Positions 25,294-33,767 of a stretch of DNA of 64,000 nucleotides are shown in pieces. The DNA comes from Haloarcula argentinensis DSM 12282 (lineage in GTDB: Archaea > Halobacteriota > Halobacteria > Halobacteriales > Haloarculaceae). A model generated the notes under the pieces. It saw nothing but the letters and a program-made list of their open reading frames with translations, searched no databases and was not told the DNA's origin. A program made the position numbers and the translations under genes. How positions within the stretch are numbered: the stretch's first letter is position 1; each line of letters opens with the position of its first letter. The DNA lies in assembly GCA_000336895.1 (NCBI GenBank), contig AOLX01000005.1, positions 1-64,000 on the forward strand, read 5' to 3'.

Positions 25294-26754
25294 ATGGCTT
25301 CACATCCCGGGTTCCACTCGCTCCACGACGAGACGGCGGCATCCATCTCCGTGACCGGTGACCTCCCGGACTGGCTCCATGGCAGTCTCATCCGGAACGG
25401 ACCCGGCGCGTTCTCCCTTCCGAACGGTAGCAGTGTCGACCACTGGTTCGACGGCTTCGCGATGCTGTACCGGTTCACTTTCGACCCCAACAGTGACGCC
25501 GTACACTATCGGAACCGCTTCCTCAGGACGGACGCGTACGAGGCGGCGACGAGTGGCGAGTTCGAGGGTGGCTTCGCGACCGGCGAGACGACACTTCGCT
25601 CGCGGCTGGCGACGTTCCTGACTGACCCCTACGACAACACGAACATCATCGCCGAGCGGTTCGGCGGCGAGTACCTCGCCCTGACCGAATCGCCCCGGAA
25701 GGTGCGCTTCGACCCGAACACGCTCGAAACGACGGGCCACCTCGAACACGACGACGATGTGCCGACAGGGCAACTCTCCTGTGCCCATCTCAAACGTGAC
25801 CCGACGAGCGGCGTCCTCGTCAACGTCGACACGGCGTTCGGACGGACCAGCCAGTACCACGTCACTGCCATGTCGCTCGACGGGACTCGGCGACACGTCG
25901 GGAGCGTCGACACCGACCAGCCGGCGTATATGCACAGTTTCGCGCTGACGCCCCGGTACGTCGTCTTGACTGAATTCCCGCTCCGACTCGACCCGCGACG
26001 GTTTCTCAAACCCGGGCGACAGGCACCCTTCATCGAGCAGTTCGAGTGGGAACCAGACCGCGGGACCCGAATCATCGTCATGGACCGCACTACTGGAACC
26101 ATCGTCGCTGAACCGGTCATCGACGCTGTGTTCGGGTTCCACCACGTCAATGCGTTCGAACGAGCCGGCGGCAGGGAACTGGTGTTCGACCTCGAAACAG
26201 TACCAGACGCGACGACTATCGACTCGCTGTATCTGGATAACCTCCGTGCAGGTGAGATGGGTGCTATCGTCGGCCGCATCGAGCGGTTCACCGTGGACCT
26301 CGGTACCGGAAGTGATGTAACGCGATACGGCGATGCCGACGCGTCGGTGTCACGCGAAATGCTGTACCTGGACGGTAGCGCGCTACCGACTGTCTCACCG
26401 TCTCGATGGTGTCGCCCACACCGCTACGTGTACGCGATGGGGATGGATACCCCCGTCACCGAATGGGCCCGACGCGTCCTGAAAATCGACACGGACACGG
26501 GCGCTGTCGAGACGTTCGACGACGGTGGAGACTACTTCGGCGAGCCGGTGTTTGTCCCCGCACCCGACGGCGACACCGAGGCTGACGGCGTGGTGCTGGT
26601 CGTTGCGCTGGACGCAGACGCCGACCGGTCCCGGCTACTCGTCCTCGACGGTCAGACGTTCGAAGAGCGCGCCAGCGCATCGCTCCCCCACGCAGCCCCG
26701 TTCGACTTTCACGGCCGATACTTCCCCGAGATCCGAGTGGCGGCCGGCGACTGA
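25294..26754 (+). CDS. Carotenoid oxygenase (RPE65/lignostilbene dioxygenase family)
   Basis: This 486-residue non-haem iron enzyme would cleave carotenoid or stilbene double bonds with O2. The seven-bladed propeller's four iron ligands are visible as His165 (LSCAHLKRD), His214 (AYMHSFALT), His283 or 284 (GFHHVNAFE) and His473 (FDFHGRYFP). The N-terminus (GDLPDWLHGSLIRNGPGAF) is the family entry motif, and YALTE-like LALTESP and VVLTEFP strands mark propeller blades. Halophilic archaea use beta-carotene cleavage to make retinal through Brp/Blh; this is a different, RPE65-type cleavage enzyme, so the product may be an apocarotenoid. Its length matches the family. The stop is 137 bp upstream of the iron-regulated locus. 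Confidence 0.88.
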   Translation: MASHPGFHSLHDETAASISVTGDLPDWLHGSLIRNGPGAFSLPNGSSVDHWFDGFAMLYRFTFDPNSDAVHYRNRFLRTDAYEAATSGEFEGGFATGETTLRSRLATFLTDPYDNTNIIAERFGGEYLALTESPRKVRFDPNTLETTGHLEHDDDVPTGQLSCAHLKRDPTSGVLVNVDTAFGRTSQYHVTAMSLDGTRRHVGSVDTDQPAYMHSFALTPRYVVLTEFPLRLDPRRFLKPGRQAPFIEQFEWEPDRGTRIIVMDRTTGTIVAEPVIDAVFGFHHVNAFERAGGRELVFDLETVPDATTIDSLYLDNLRAGEMGAIVGRIERFTVDLGTGSDVTRYGDADASVSREMLYLDGSALPTVSPSRWCRPHRYVYAMGMDTPVTEWARRVLKIDTDTGAVETFDDGGDYFGEPVFVPAPDGDTEADGVVLVVALDADADRSRLLVLDGQTFEERASASLPHAAPFDFHGRYFPEIRVAAGD

Positions 26755-26889
26755 GTCGTCGGGGGGACCCCTTCTTAATACGACTTCATCACTTCTCAGA
26801 TTTGTCCACCCAGACAGTGTCGCTCTGACCGGAACAGCAGATTTTTTACATGATGTTCGGTCTGCCTAAACTTCGAAAACGCTTTATCC

Positions 26890-26907
26890 ATTTAGGCTGG
26901 CCTAAAT
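26890..26907 (+). promoter_or_regulatory. DtxR/SirR-like iron operator 1
   Basis: The dyad TTTAGGC-TG-GCCTAAA (26891-26906) has perfect 7-bp arms and extends one pair each side. It matches the palindrome before the siderophore-binding gene and the known DtxR/IdeR consensus core (TTAGG...CCTAA). A TATA element TTTATCC at 26883-26889 immediately precedes it, and the predicted transcript start at 26911 follows it, so a bound repressor would block transcription. A half-site (GCCTAAA) lies at 26864-26870. Confidence 0.75.
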
Positions 26908-26910
26908 AGT

Positions 26911-26988
26911 ATGTTGAACGACTCGATGGACACCTCTGAACCGGTACACCGCCTGTCAGTGTCACAGACACCGGACGGAGCGTCGTGA
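26911..26988 (+). CDS. Predicted leaderless 25-residue leader ORF
   Basis: ATG 26911 lies 25 nt after the centre of TATA box 26883-26889 and directly after the iron operator, so translation would begin at the 5' end of the mRNA. The peptide (MLNDSMDTSEPVHRLSVSQT...) is polar, with no Cys and no hydrophobic helix. Its TGA ends 2 nt before the ATG of the flavoprotein (26991), an arrangement suited to translational coupling. It could be an artefact if transcription starts further downstream. I found no family match by eye. Confidence 0.45.
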   Translation: MLNDSMDTSEPVHRLSVSQTPDGAS

Positions 26989-26990
26989 CT

Positions 26991-27971
26991 ATGGCGACAG
27001 TAGGGAACCGAACGGAGACGACGTTCGACCATGATGTCATCATTGTCGGAGGCGGTCCGGCCGGCTGTGCGGCGGGTGTGTTCACGGCCAGAGCGGACCT
27101 CGATACGGCCATCTACGACCGCGGCCGCTCGTCGCTTAAGCGCTGTGCCTACCTCGAAAACTACCTCGGTTTCCCGGCCGGAATCGACATCGAGACGCTG
27201 TACGACCGCATTCAGGACCACGCCGAAACCGCCGGCTGTACCATCGTCTCCAAGCTGGTCGACTCGCTCGACAGAACCGATGATGGGGAGGGGTTTGTCG
27301 TCGAGACGCAGGATGGGGAGACGGCCACAACTCGCCGCGTTATCGCCGCGACCCGCTACGACGGCGAGTATATGCGGGGTCTGGACGACGATGCGGCGAT
27401 GTTCGAGACGGACGAACACGACGGCGAGGAACGCGAAACCTTCGACCGCGAGTATGCCGACGCGGACGGCACGACACCGGTTCCGGGTCTCTACGTTGCG
27501 TCACCGTCCGAAGCGGCGGATATGCAAGCGATTATTGCGGCCGGCCGAGGCGCGCGAGTCGCACGCCGGGTGATTGCGGACGCGAGAATTGACGACGGGT
27601 GGTGGGAGGCTGTCGCTGACGGCGTGGACTGGGTCCGTCGCGAGGCCGAGCTAGACGACGAATGGACTGAACGAGCAACCTGGGTCGAATATTTCGACAA
27701 CCGGTACGCCGAGGATGCCCCCGTCGAGCCGGATTCGGATCGGTTCCAGCGGGTCCGTGAGGCGGTCATCGACGAACGGCGCTCGTCGTATATCACGCCC
27801 GAGGAAAAAGCCGACCGGACCGAAATAGGGCAGGAAGCACTCGCTGGCTACCTGGACCCTGTGGCGGTTGTTTCGGGGCTCGATCAGACCGCCGTTCTCG
27901 ATGCGATGGACGACGCAACGATCCGGGACTACCTCGGCGCGAGCGACGGACATGCGGAGGTGAGCGAGTAA
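26991..27971 (+). CDS. FAD-binding flavoprotein, thioredoxin reductase-like without NADPH domain, iron locus
   Basis: This 326-residue protein has an N-terminal Rossmann motif (VIIVGGGPAGCAAG, about residues 16-29) and the second FAD-binding segment GLYVASPSEAADMQAIIAAGRGARVAR (about 165-190). The central NADPH-binding domain and CxxC redox pair of thioredoxin reductases are absent; the two FAD halves are joined directly, followed by a 130-residue acidic extension of unknown fold. The gene opens the iron-uptake operon: its stop overlaps the FecCD permease ATG (27971). A role in reducing a ferric siderophore complex after import is plausible by context. It resembles the smaller flavoprotein at 32950. 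Confidence 0.82.
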   Translation: MATVGNRTETTFDHDVIIVGGGPAGCAAGVFTARADLDTAIYDRGRSSLKRCAYLENYLGFPAGIDIETLYDRIQDHAETAGCTIVSKLVDSLDRTDDGEGFVVETQDGETATTRRVIAATRYDGEYMRGLDDDAAMFETDEHDGEERETFDREYADADGTTPVPGLYVASPSEAADMQAIIAAGRGARVARRVIADARIDDGWWEAVADGVDWVRREAELDDEWTERATWVEYFDNRYAEDAPVEPDSDRFQRVREAVIDERRSSYITPEEKADRTEIGQEALAGYLDPVAVVSGLDQTAVLDAMDDATIRDYLGASDGHAEVSE

Positions 27972-29086
27972 TGGCCAGCGAGACACGGGGCGCCACCGAT
28001 GCGTGGTCGCGGGCTAGATCCTGGCTCGGGACTCTCGACGGGTCTCTGTTCGGGCTCTGTGTCGCGAGCGTTGCCGTCGCCTTCGGGGCTGGTCTGCTTC
28101 AGGTGAGCTTCGGAGCGTACTCGATGACGATCCTCGAGGCGTGGCAGGCCGTGTTCGACCCGAAAGTGTGGTTCAGCGTTCAGGCATGGCAGTCGTTTTT
28201 CTTCGGGGCAGAGCTTCCCGAACTGCCGAAACGGACGCTTATCGTCTGGAACATCCGGATGCCACGGGTAATCGTCGCCGTACTTGCGGGGATATGTCTC
28301 GCCGTCTCCGGGGCGATATTCCAGGCCGTGACACGTAACGAATTGGCAAGTCCGTTCGTGCTGGGCGTGAGCTCAGGGGCGGGACTCACCGTACTGCTGA
28401 CTCTCGTTCTGTTCAGCAGTCTCGCCCCGTTCCTCCCGCTGTTTGCCGCGGTCGGTGGCTCTATCGCCTTCTTACTCGTGTACATGATCGCGTGGAAGGG
28501 CGGAACGAGTCCGGTTAGACTGGTCCTGGCCGGTGTCATCGTCAACATGGTGTTTACGTCCCTCCAGCGGGGACTGTTCTTCTTCGCCGACGATCTGGGC
28601 GTTGTCCAGTCAGCACTGGCCTGGATTACCGGGTCGCTCACGGGCGTCGGCTGGGAGGAGTTCCGCATCGCTATCATCCCGACGCTTGCGGCGACGCTAC
28701 TCGCGCTGGCCGGCGCACGGCAACTGAACCTCCTCCTGCTCGGCGAAGAGACCGCGAGCTCGCTCGGGATGAGCGTCGAGCGGGTCCGGTTCATGCTGTC
28801 TGGAGTTGCCATCCTGGCGGCCAGCACAGCAATCTCCGTTGCGGGGATCATCGGGTTCTTCGGCCTCGTAGTTCCACACATCGTCCGGCTTATTGTCGGG
28901 AGCGACTACCGCCGCCTCCTCATCGGCTGTGTGTTCGTCGGTCCGGCACTGATGGTCGTCGCGGATGTCGGCGCACGGCTGGCTTTGAATCCCGCGCAGG
29001 TTCCGGTCGGCGTCGTCACCGGCGTCGTCGGTGGCCCGTACTTCCTCTACCTGATGCGGCGACAGGAACAGATGGGTGAGATCTAA
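27971..29086 (+). CDS. FecCD-family iron/siderophore ABC permease
   Basis: This 371-residue permease carries about ten membrane helices. Signature parts are RMPRVIVAVLAGICLAVSGAIFQAVTRNELASP (coupling-type motif near residues 95-127), GVSSGAGLTVL and the late block GIIGFFGLVVPHIVRLIVGSDYR, all typical for FhuB/FecD/BtuC. The start ATG overlaps the flavoprotein stop and the stop overlaps the ATPase ATG (TAATG). By family it takes up ferric siderophores, haem or cobalamin; the adjacent iron-type operators favour iron. Confidence 0.92.
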   Translation: MASETRGATDAWSRARSWLGTLDGSLFGLCVASVAVAFGAGLLQVSFGAYSMTILEAWQAVFDPKVWFSVQAWQSFFFGAELPELPKRTLIVWNIRMPRVIVAVLAGICLAVSGAIFQAVTRNELASPFVLGVSSGAGLTVLLTLVLFSSLAPFLPLFAAVGGSIAFLLVYMIAWKGGTSPVRLVLAGVIVNMVFTSLQRGLFFFADDLGVVQSALAWITGSLTGVGWEEFRIAIIPTLAATLLALAGARQLNLLLLGEETASSLGMSVERVRFMLSGVAILAASTAISVAGIIGFFGLVVPHIVRLIVGSDYRRLLIGCVFVGPALMVVADVGARLALNPAQVPVGVVTGVVGGPYFLYLMRRQEQMGEI

Positions 29087-30018
29087 TGTCACAGAACAAC
29101 ACTAACTCGGATGGTATCGCTACGGCCAACGACATCGCTGCTGGGTCACAGTCCGGTCGCCGGGACCGGCCGCTGGTCGGCGACGATGTGGTGCTTTCGT
29201 ACTCGGGGACGGATGACCCGGTCATCGACGGTGAATCGATCGCCGCCGAACCCGGGGCCGTGACTGCACTCGTCGGCCCGAACGGGTCGGGCAAGAGCAC
29301 GCTGCTGAAAGGCCTCGCCAATCAGCTCGAACCGGACGCGGGATCGGTACTGCTGGACGGGCAAGACATCCAGACGTTAGAGACTAAAGCGATCGCTCGA
29401 AAGCTCGGCCTGCTCTCTCAGGAGAGTACGTCACCAAACAGTATCTCGGTCGAGGATCTGGTGTATCACGGTCGGTACCCACACCGGGGGTTCTTCGACA
29501 GCGTCACCGAGGAAGACGAGGCAGCCGTCGAACGGGCGATTGACCTGGCCGGCTGTGGACATCTCCGTGAACGTGAAGTCGGTAGCCTCAGTGGCGGCCA
29601 GAAACAGCTCGCCTGGATCGCTATGGTTCTCGCACAGGACACCGACGTGCTGTTGCTCGATGAACCGACGACGTTCCTTGACCTGCACCACCAGCTTGAG
29701 GTGATGGAGATAATCGAAACGCTCCGCGATGAGAGCGAGATTACCATCGTGGTCGTCCTGCACGACATCGAGCAGGCGGCCCGCCTCGCCGACCGGATGG
29801 TCGCACTCAACGACGGCGAGATACAGGCTCGGGGACCACCCGAAGCTGTCGTGACGGAGCAACTCCTTGCGGACGTTTTCGAAATCGAGGCGGAGGTCTC
29901 GGCCACGCCACACGGACCACGTGTGAACCCAATCCGTGCCCGCCACGACGGCGATGAACACACTACTGGTGACGATACTGCCGAACCGGACCGCGCCGAG
30001 GAAGTCGTGGCCGAATAG
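29086..30018 (+). CDS. Iron/siderophore ABC transporter ATP-binding protein
   Basis: This 310-residue ATPase of the FecE/FhuC/BtuD type has Walker A GPNGSGKS (residues 63-70), signature LSGGQKQLAWIAM, Walker B LLLDEPTTFLDLHHQ and the switch His in VVLHDIEQAARL. The first 40 residues are a polar haloarchaeal extension and the C-terminal 25 are acidic. It couples ATP hydrolysis to the FecCD permease encoded upstream (one-base overlap). It is followed by 136 bp holding the second DtxR-like operator before the binding protein. Confidence 0.92.
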   Translation: MSQNNTNSDGIATANDIAAGSQSGRRDRPLVGDDVVLSYSGTDDPVIDGESIAAEPGAVTALVGPNGSGKSTLLKGLANQLEPDAGSVLLDGQDIQTLETKAIARKLGLLSQESTSPNSISVEDLVYHGRYPHRGFFDSVTEEDEAAVERAIDLAGCGHLREREVGSLSGGQKQLAWIAMVLAQDTDVLLLDEPTTFLDLHHQLEVMEIIETLRDESEITIVVVLHDIEQAARLADRMVALNDGEIQARGPPEAVVTEQLLADVFEIEAEVSATPHGPRVNPIRARHDGDEHTTGDDTAEPDRAEEVVAE

Positions 30019-30134
30019 GGGCCGTAAGACCACCGCGAAATCGCGCTCTGCCCCACGAACTCTTGATACAGACGCCCGATTCAGCGCTTGATACTGGCTT
30101 GTTCCGGGTCGGTGAACCGGAACATCTATGCAAT

Positions 30135-30152
30135 TTTTAGGCTAGCCTAAAA
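30135..30152 (+). promoter_or_regulatory. DtxR/SirR-like iron operator 2 (perfect 18-bp palindrome)
   Basis: TTTTAGGCTAGCCTAAAA is a perfect palindrome ending 2 nt before the ATG at 30155. It matches operator 1 in sequence and lies over the expected transcription start of a leaderless mRNA (TATA-like ATCTATG at 30124-30130). A metal-dependent repressor bound here would block the binding-protein gene. Confidence 0.8.
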
Positions 30153-30154
30153 TA

Positions 30155-31360
30155 ATGGCTGACGACACCACTGACAGCGAGTCACCGACGCGGAGAGAGT
30201 ACGTCAAGTACGGGGGAACGGTTCTCAGCGCTGGGCTACTTGCGGGATGCACCAGTGACGCTGAGGGGGAAGCCGGGGCCAGACGGACGGAGTCCGGGTC
30301 GGGGACAGACACACCCACTGGGAACGGTTCGTACTCCGTGTCGATGTCGCCGATGGGAGCGGTGACCTTCGACTCGCCACCGGAGACTGTCTTCACGCGA
30401 CTCACACACCACGCAGACATGGCGTTCGCCCTGGGTCGCGGGGACACTGTCACGGCAATGCACGCACCGGACTATTACAGTGGGCTGTGGAATCAGTTCG
30501 TCGAACGGCTGCCGGGGGTGTCGCTGGACTGGACCGGGCTCTATTCCTCGTGGGAACCAAGCAAGGAGAAACTGTACGAACTGGATAGCGATATCCATCT
30601 CGCTGACCCGGCCTGGATCGCCAAACAGGACAACTGGGGTCGGGAGGACTTCGAGGAGATCGCTACCAACGTCTCGCCCTGGTTCGGCAACTCATTGAGT
30701 GACCGACACGCCGAACCGCCGTCCGGATGGACGGACTACGAGTACTACACCCTCTGGGAACAGTTCGAACTCGTCGCCGAAGCGTTTCAGGAACAGGCTC
30801 GCTACGAGGCGCTCGCGGCTATCCACGACGAAATGCGCTCGACCATCGATGCGAACCTGCCGCCCGAGTCGGAACGCCCGTCGGCAGTGATGCTCGCCGC
30901 GGCTGACATAGACGAGATCTATGCGTACACACTCGACAACCCCGGGTTCCTGACCGCGCATACTCGCCCATTCGGCGCACGGGACGCCTTCGAGGGGTCG
31001 GTCGAGACGAACTCTGTGGTCGACTTCGAGACGCTACTTGCGGCTGATCCGGACGTAATCCTGCACCTCGGTGGGTTCGAACCGAGTACAAGCCTTCCGG
31101 AGCGACGGGAGGCGTTCAAATCCGACCCAGTTGGATCAGAAATCACAGCCGTACAGAACGACCGGATCTACCCACAGGGAGCGAGGTACCAGGGACCGAT
31201 CCTCCATCTCTTCCAACTGGAGATGACCGCAAAGCAACTGTATCCCGACCAGTTCGGCGAGTGGCCGACCTACACTGAGGGGCCGTATCCTGAGATTCCG
31301 TCCAAGGAACAACTGTTCGACCGCCAGGGCGTCGCAGACATCGTCAACGGAGAAATCTAA
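30155..31360 (+). CDS. Iron/siderophore-binding lipoprotein (ABC substrate-binding protein, FecB/BtuF type)
   Basis: This 401-residue extracellular receptor has a twin-arginine-like start (TRREYVKYGG), a lipobox (LLAGC, Cys near 29) and a Gly/Ser/Thr-rich linker, then the periplasmic-binding-protein type III fold: VFTRLTHHADMAFALGRGDTVTAMHAP, ...IHLADPAWIAKQ and a C-terminal helix QLEMTAKQLYPDQFGEW. It partners the FecCD permease and ATPase at 27971-30018. It has its own promoter and DtxR-like operator, so it can be expressed separately from the channel genes. Substrate is probably a ferric siderophore. Confidence 0.9.
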   Translation: MADDTTDSESPTRREYVKYGGTVLSAGLLAGCTSDAEGEAGARRTESGSGTDTPTGNGSYSVSMSPMGAVTFDSPPETVFTRLTHHADMAFALGRGDTVTAMHAPDYYSGLWNQFVERLPGVSLDWTGLYSSWEPSKEKLYELDSDIHLADPAWIAKQDNWGREDFEEIATNVSPWFGNSLSDRHAEPPSGWTDYEYYTLWEQFELVAEAFQEQARYEALAAIHDEMRSTIDANLPPESERPSAVMLAAADIDEIYAYTLDNPGFLTAHTRPFGARDAFEGSVETNSVVDFETLLAADPDVILHLGGFEPSTSLPERREAFKSDPVGSEITAVQNDRIYPQGARYQGPILHLFQLEMTAKQLYPDQFGEWPTYTEGPYPEIPSKEQLFDRQGVADIVNGEI

Positions 31361-31505
31361 CCACTGTCTGCCCACTCTCACAATAGGTTACGTAGCAGTA
31401 TTGAGATATCAAGCTCTATATCTGGATGAACGATCTAATACTATAGCAGTCATTGCTCGTATATATGGTATATAAGGGTATAGTGTTCTGTTTGTCCAGA
31501 AAGAA

Positions 31506-31511
31506 TTTATA
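31506..31511 (+). promoter_or_regulatory. TATA box of the 45-aa zinc-finger gene
   Basis: TTTATA centred about 26 nt upstream of ATG 31534. This spacing supports leaderless expression from that ATG and not from the longer upstream frame starting at 31453. Confidence 0.6.
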
Positions 31512-31533
31512 CCACCGTGACATCGACTCACAT

Positions 31534-31671
31534 ATGTTAGTACACGAAGGGAACACGCACTCTTACACCACTGGCTCCGACCGATATTGCCGTCACTGCA
31601 ACGACGTTGCGCTAGCGTACGACCCGTCGGCTGACCGTCCTCGTTGTCGGTCGTGCGGAAAGCTAGTATAG
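31534..31671 (+). CDS. Predicted 45-residue small zinc-finger protein
   Basis: This is a 45-residue protein with two cysteine pairs, CRHC (residues about 20-23) and CRSC (near 39-42), plus His residues, matching the CPxCG/zinc-ribbon microprotein pattern common in haloarchaea. The start follows TATA box 31506-31511 by the leaderless distance; an earlier in-frame ATG at 31453 would place 27 hydrophobic residues in front and is less likely. The surrounding 173 bp upstream are AT-rich with TATA-like palindromic runs (near 31460). Probably a regulatory or adaptor protein. Confidence 0.6.
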   Translation: MLVHEGNTHSYTTGSDRYCRHCNDVALAYDPSADRPRCRSCGKLV

Positions 31672-31818
31672 CAGCACCTGTGGATTATAACTGGCTCTCC
31701 ACAGGACGGCGCACTGAACGCTCCAGCGCTTGGTCCGTACAGATTGCTTCAGCACCGGTCGCATAACGTATAGCGAGTTCTTTCGCGGTTTGCGTGGGTG
31801 ACAGCCAGCGCAGACCGA

Positions 31819-32859
31819 CTACAGTTTGACGAGAACTTTGATCGCTTCGCGCTCGTCCATCGCCCGATAGCCCTCGGGTACGCCGTCGAGGTCGACGGTT
31901 TTCGTGAATATCGGTGACGGGTCGAGTGTCCCCTGCAACACGTCGTTCAGCAGGTCGTCGGCGTAGGCGCGAACCGGTGCGACGCCGCCGTTGAGCGCGA
32001 TGTTGTCGCCGAACAGCGAGAACACGTCCAGTCCGGAGTCGTCGACGCCATGCGGGACACCGACGTAGCCGACAGTCCCGCCCGGCCGGCAGACGTCGAT
32101 AGCGGTCTCCATCGCCGAGGCCGCACCGACACATTCCAGAACGTGGTTTGCACCGCCGTTCGTCAGGTCGTCTGCGGCGTCCACGGCCTCTTGGCCGCGA
32201 GCGGCGATGGTCTCTGTCGCACCAAACGACTCCGCGAGTTCGAGACGGTCCTCGTGATGTCCCATTGCGATAATGCGTTCCGCCCCAAGACGGCGGGCCG
32301 CGAGCACGCCACACAGTCCGACGGCACCATCGCCGACAACAATACAGGTGTCGCCTTCACTGACACCGGCACTCACCGCTGCGTGGTGGCCGGTTCCCAT
32401 CACGTCTGTCAGCGGGAGAATCGCTTCGAGCGTATCCTCGTCGTTGGCGTGACGGTCAGGAACGCGGACGAGTGTGCCGTCGGCTTCCGTTGCTCGGACG
32501 TACTCGCCTTGGCCGCCGCCGTTGTCGCCGCCCCAGGAATCGCCGTTGACACAGGACGTGTGCAGTCCTTTCCGGCAGAACTCACACCGGCCACAGCTGA
32601 TGACGAACGGGGCGAACACCCGGTCGCCGGGCTCGACTGAGCGCACATCGTCGCCGACTTCCTCGACGATACCCATCGGTTCGTGGCCGACGCGGGACCC
32701 CTCCTCTCGGTCGCTCTGGCCGCGATAGAACCACAGATCAGAGCCACAGACGGCGGTGTGGGTCACGCGAACGACCGCGTCGGTGGGCGATTCGATTTCC
32801 GGCCGCGGGACCTCTTCGACGGTAATCTCACCGGGGCCGCGATAGATGGCTGCGCGCAT
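31819..32859 (-). CDS. Zinc-dependent alcohol dehydrogenase-like (MDR family)
   Basis: This 346-residue NAD(P)-dependent oxidoreductase starts at ATG 32859 (MRAAIYRGPGEIT); the longer frame to 32940 overlaps the divergent promoter. Catalytic zinc ligands are Cys38 (HTAVCGSD), His59 and Glu60 (GHEP); the structural zinc cluster is CGRCEFCRKGLHTSC; the Rossmann motif is VVGDGAVGLCGV. The GxTDxMGTGHHAAVSAG segment is characteristic of the glutathione-independent formaldehyde or threonine-type branch. The gene is divergent from the flavoprotein at 32950 with 90 bp between, so they may share regulation. Confidence 0.88.
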   Translation of the reverse strand: MRAAIYRGPGEITVEEVPRPEIESPTDAVVRVTHTAVCGSDLWFYRGQSDREEGSRVGHEPMGIVEEVGDDVRSVEPGDRVFAPFVISCGRCEFCRKGLHTSCVNGDSWGGDNGGGQGEYVRATEADGTLVRVPDRHANDEDTLEAILPLTDVMGTGHHAAVSAGVSEGDTCIVVGDGAVGLCGVLAARRLGAERIIAMGHHEDRLELAESFGATETIAARGQEAVDAADDLTNGGANHVLECVGAASAMETAIDVCRPGGTVGYVGVPHGVDDSGLDVFSLFGDNIALNGGVAPVRAYADDLLNDVLQGTLDPSPIFTKTVDLDGVPEGYRAMDEREAIKVLVKL

Positions 32860-32921
32860 ATGATCGCTTCGGGGCGGCTGTGCAAAACCGTTCTCATGCC
32901 TTTGCCACATCCGACTGAACG

Positions 32922-32927
32922 TTTTAT
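32922..32927 (+). promoter_or_regulatory. TATA box of the small flavoprotein gene
   Basis: TTTATT centred 26 nt before ATG 32950 predicts a leaderless mRNA and favours MEHNCRNM over the internal ATG at 32971. Confidence 0.55.
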
Positions 32928-32949
32928 TGGATGGAAACAATTACCAGCG

Positions 32950-33549
32950 ATGGAACATAATTGCAGAAACATGACGGACGTTCTCATCGTCGGGGGCGGC
33001 CCCGCCGGCCTGAGCGCGGCACTGTTTGCACAGAAAAACGGGCTGGAAACGACAGTCTTCGACACTGATGGGACCTGGATGCACAAAGCTCACCTGTTCA
33101 ACTATCTCGGGGTCGGCTCTCAGGATGGGTCCGCGTTCATGGAGACAGCCCGGTCGCAGGTGGATAGCTTCGGCGTCGACCGAAAACAGGGCACAGAAGT
33201 GACCGACGTGGAGCAAACCGACGGCGGGTTCGAGGTTGTAACCGAGGATGACACGTACAAAGCCTCCTATCTCATCCTCGCGACTGGGGCTAACCGTGAC
33301 CTCGCTGAGACGCTGGGCTGTGACATGACTGATGAAGATGTCGTTGACGTGAATGTGACGATGGAGACGAGTGTCGACGACGCCTACGCGACGGGTGGGA
33401 TGGTCCGAGCCGAGGAGTGGCAGGCCGTCATCTCCGCCGGCGACGGCGCGGCGGCGGCCCTGAACATTCTCACGAAGGAGAAAGGGGAGCACTTCCACGA
33501 CTTCGATACGCCCGCCGACGCGGATGCGCTGTTCGGTCCCGAGGAGTAG
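32950..33549 (+). CDS. Mini thioredoxin-reductase-like flavoprotein (199 aa, no NADPH domain)
   Basis: The 199-residue protein consists of the two FAD-binding halves of a thioredoxin reductase joined without the NADPH domain: DVLIVGGGPAGLSAALFAQ (about 9-27), YLILATGANRDLAETLG (middle) and SVDDAYATGGMVRAEEWQAVISAGDGAAAALNIL (about 145-178, the C-terminal FAD motif). No CxxC active pair is present. It may need a partner reductase or act on a protein or quinone. It is divergent from the alcohol dehydrogenase. The iron-locus flavoprotein at 26991 has the same reduced layout with a C-terminal extension, so this is a recurrent haloarchaeal design. Confidence 0.82.
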   Translation: MEHNCRNMTDVLIVGGGPAGLSAALFAQKNGLETTVFDTDGTWMHKAHLFNYLGVGSQDGSAFMETARSQVDSFGVDRKQGTEVTDVEQTDGGFEVVTEDDTYKASYLILATGANRDLAETLGCDMTDEDVVDVNVTMETSVDDAYATGGMVRAEEWQAVISAGDGAAAALNILTKEKGEHFHDFDTPADADALFGPEE

Positions 33550-33767
33550 ATTCCGAACCGGCTCTGGAAGCGCCTATCCCATTGTTAACCACTAAACACG
33601 GTTTTACTGGCCACTGAGTGGCGAGTACAGGCTGGGTCCGCTGTTGGAGTGTTCTGGCCGGTCGATGCTAAGCAGGTACGTAATTCGAAGCGTCAGTGCC
33701 CTTTTCGCGTCACTGTGACCGTTTCGGCGTTCGAAAGCCGGCTGACTGTATTATCGTCTGATTCACT

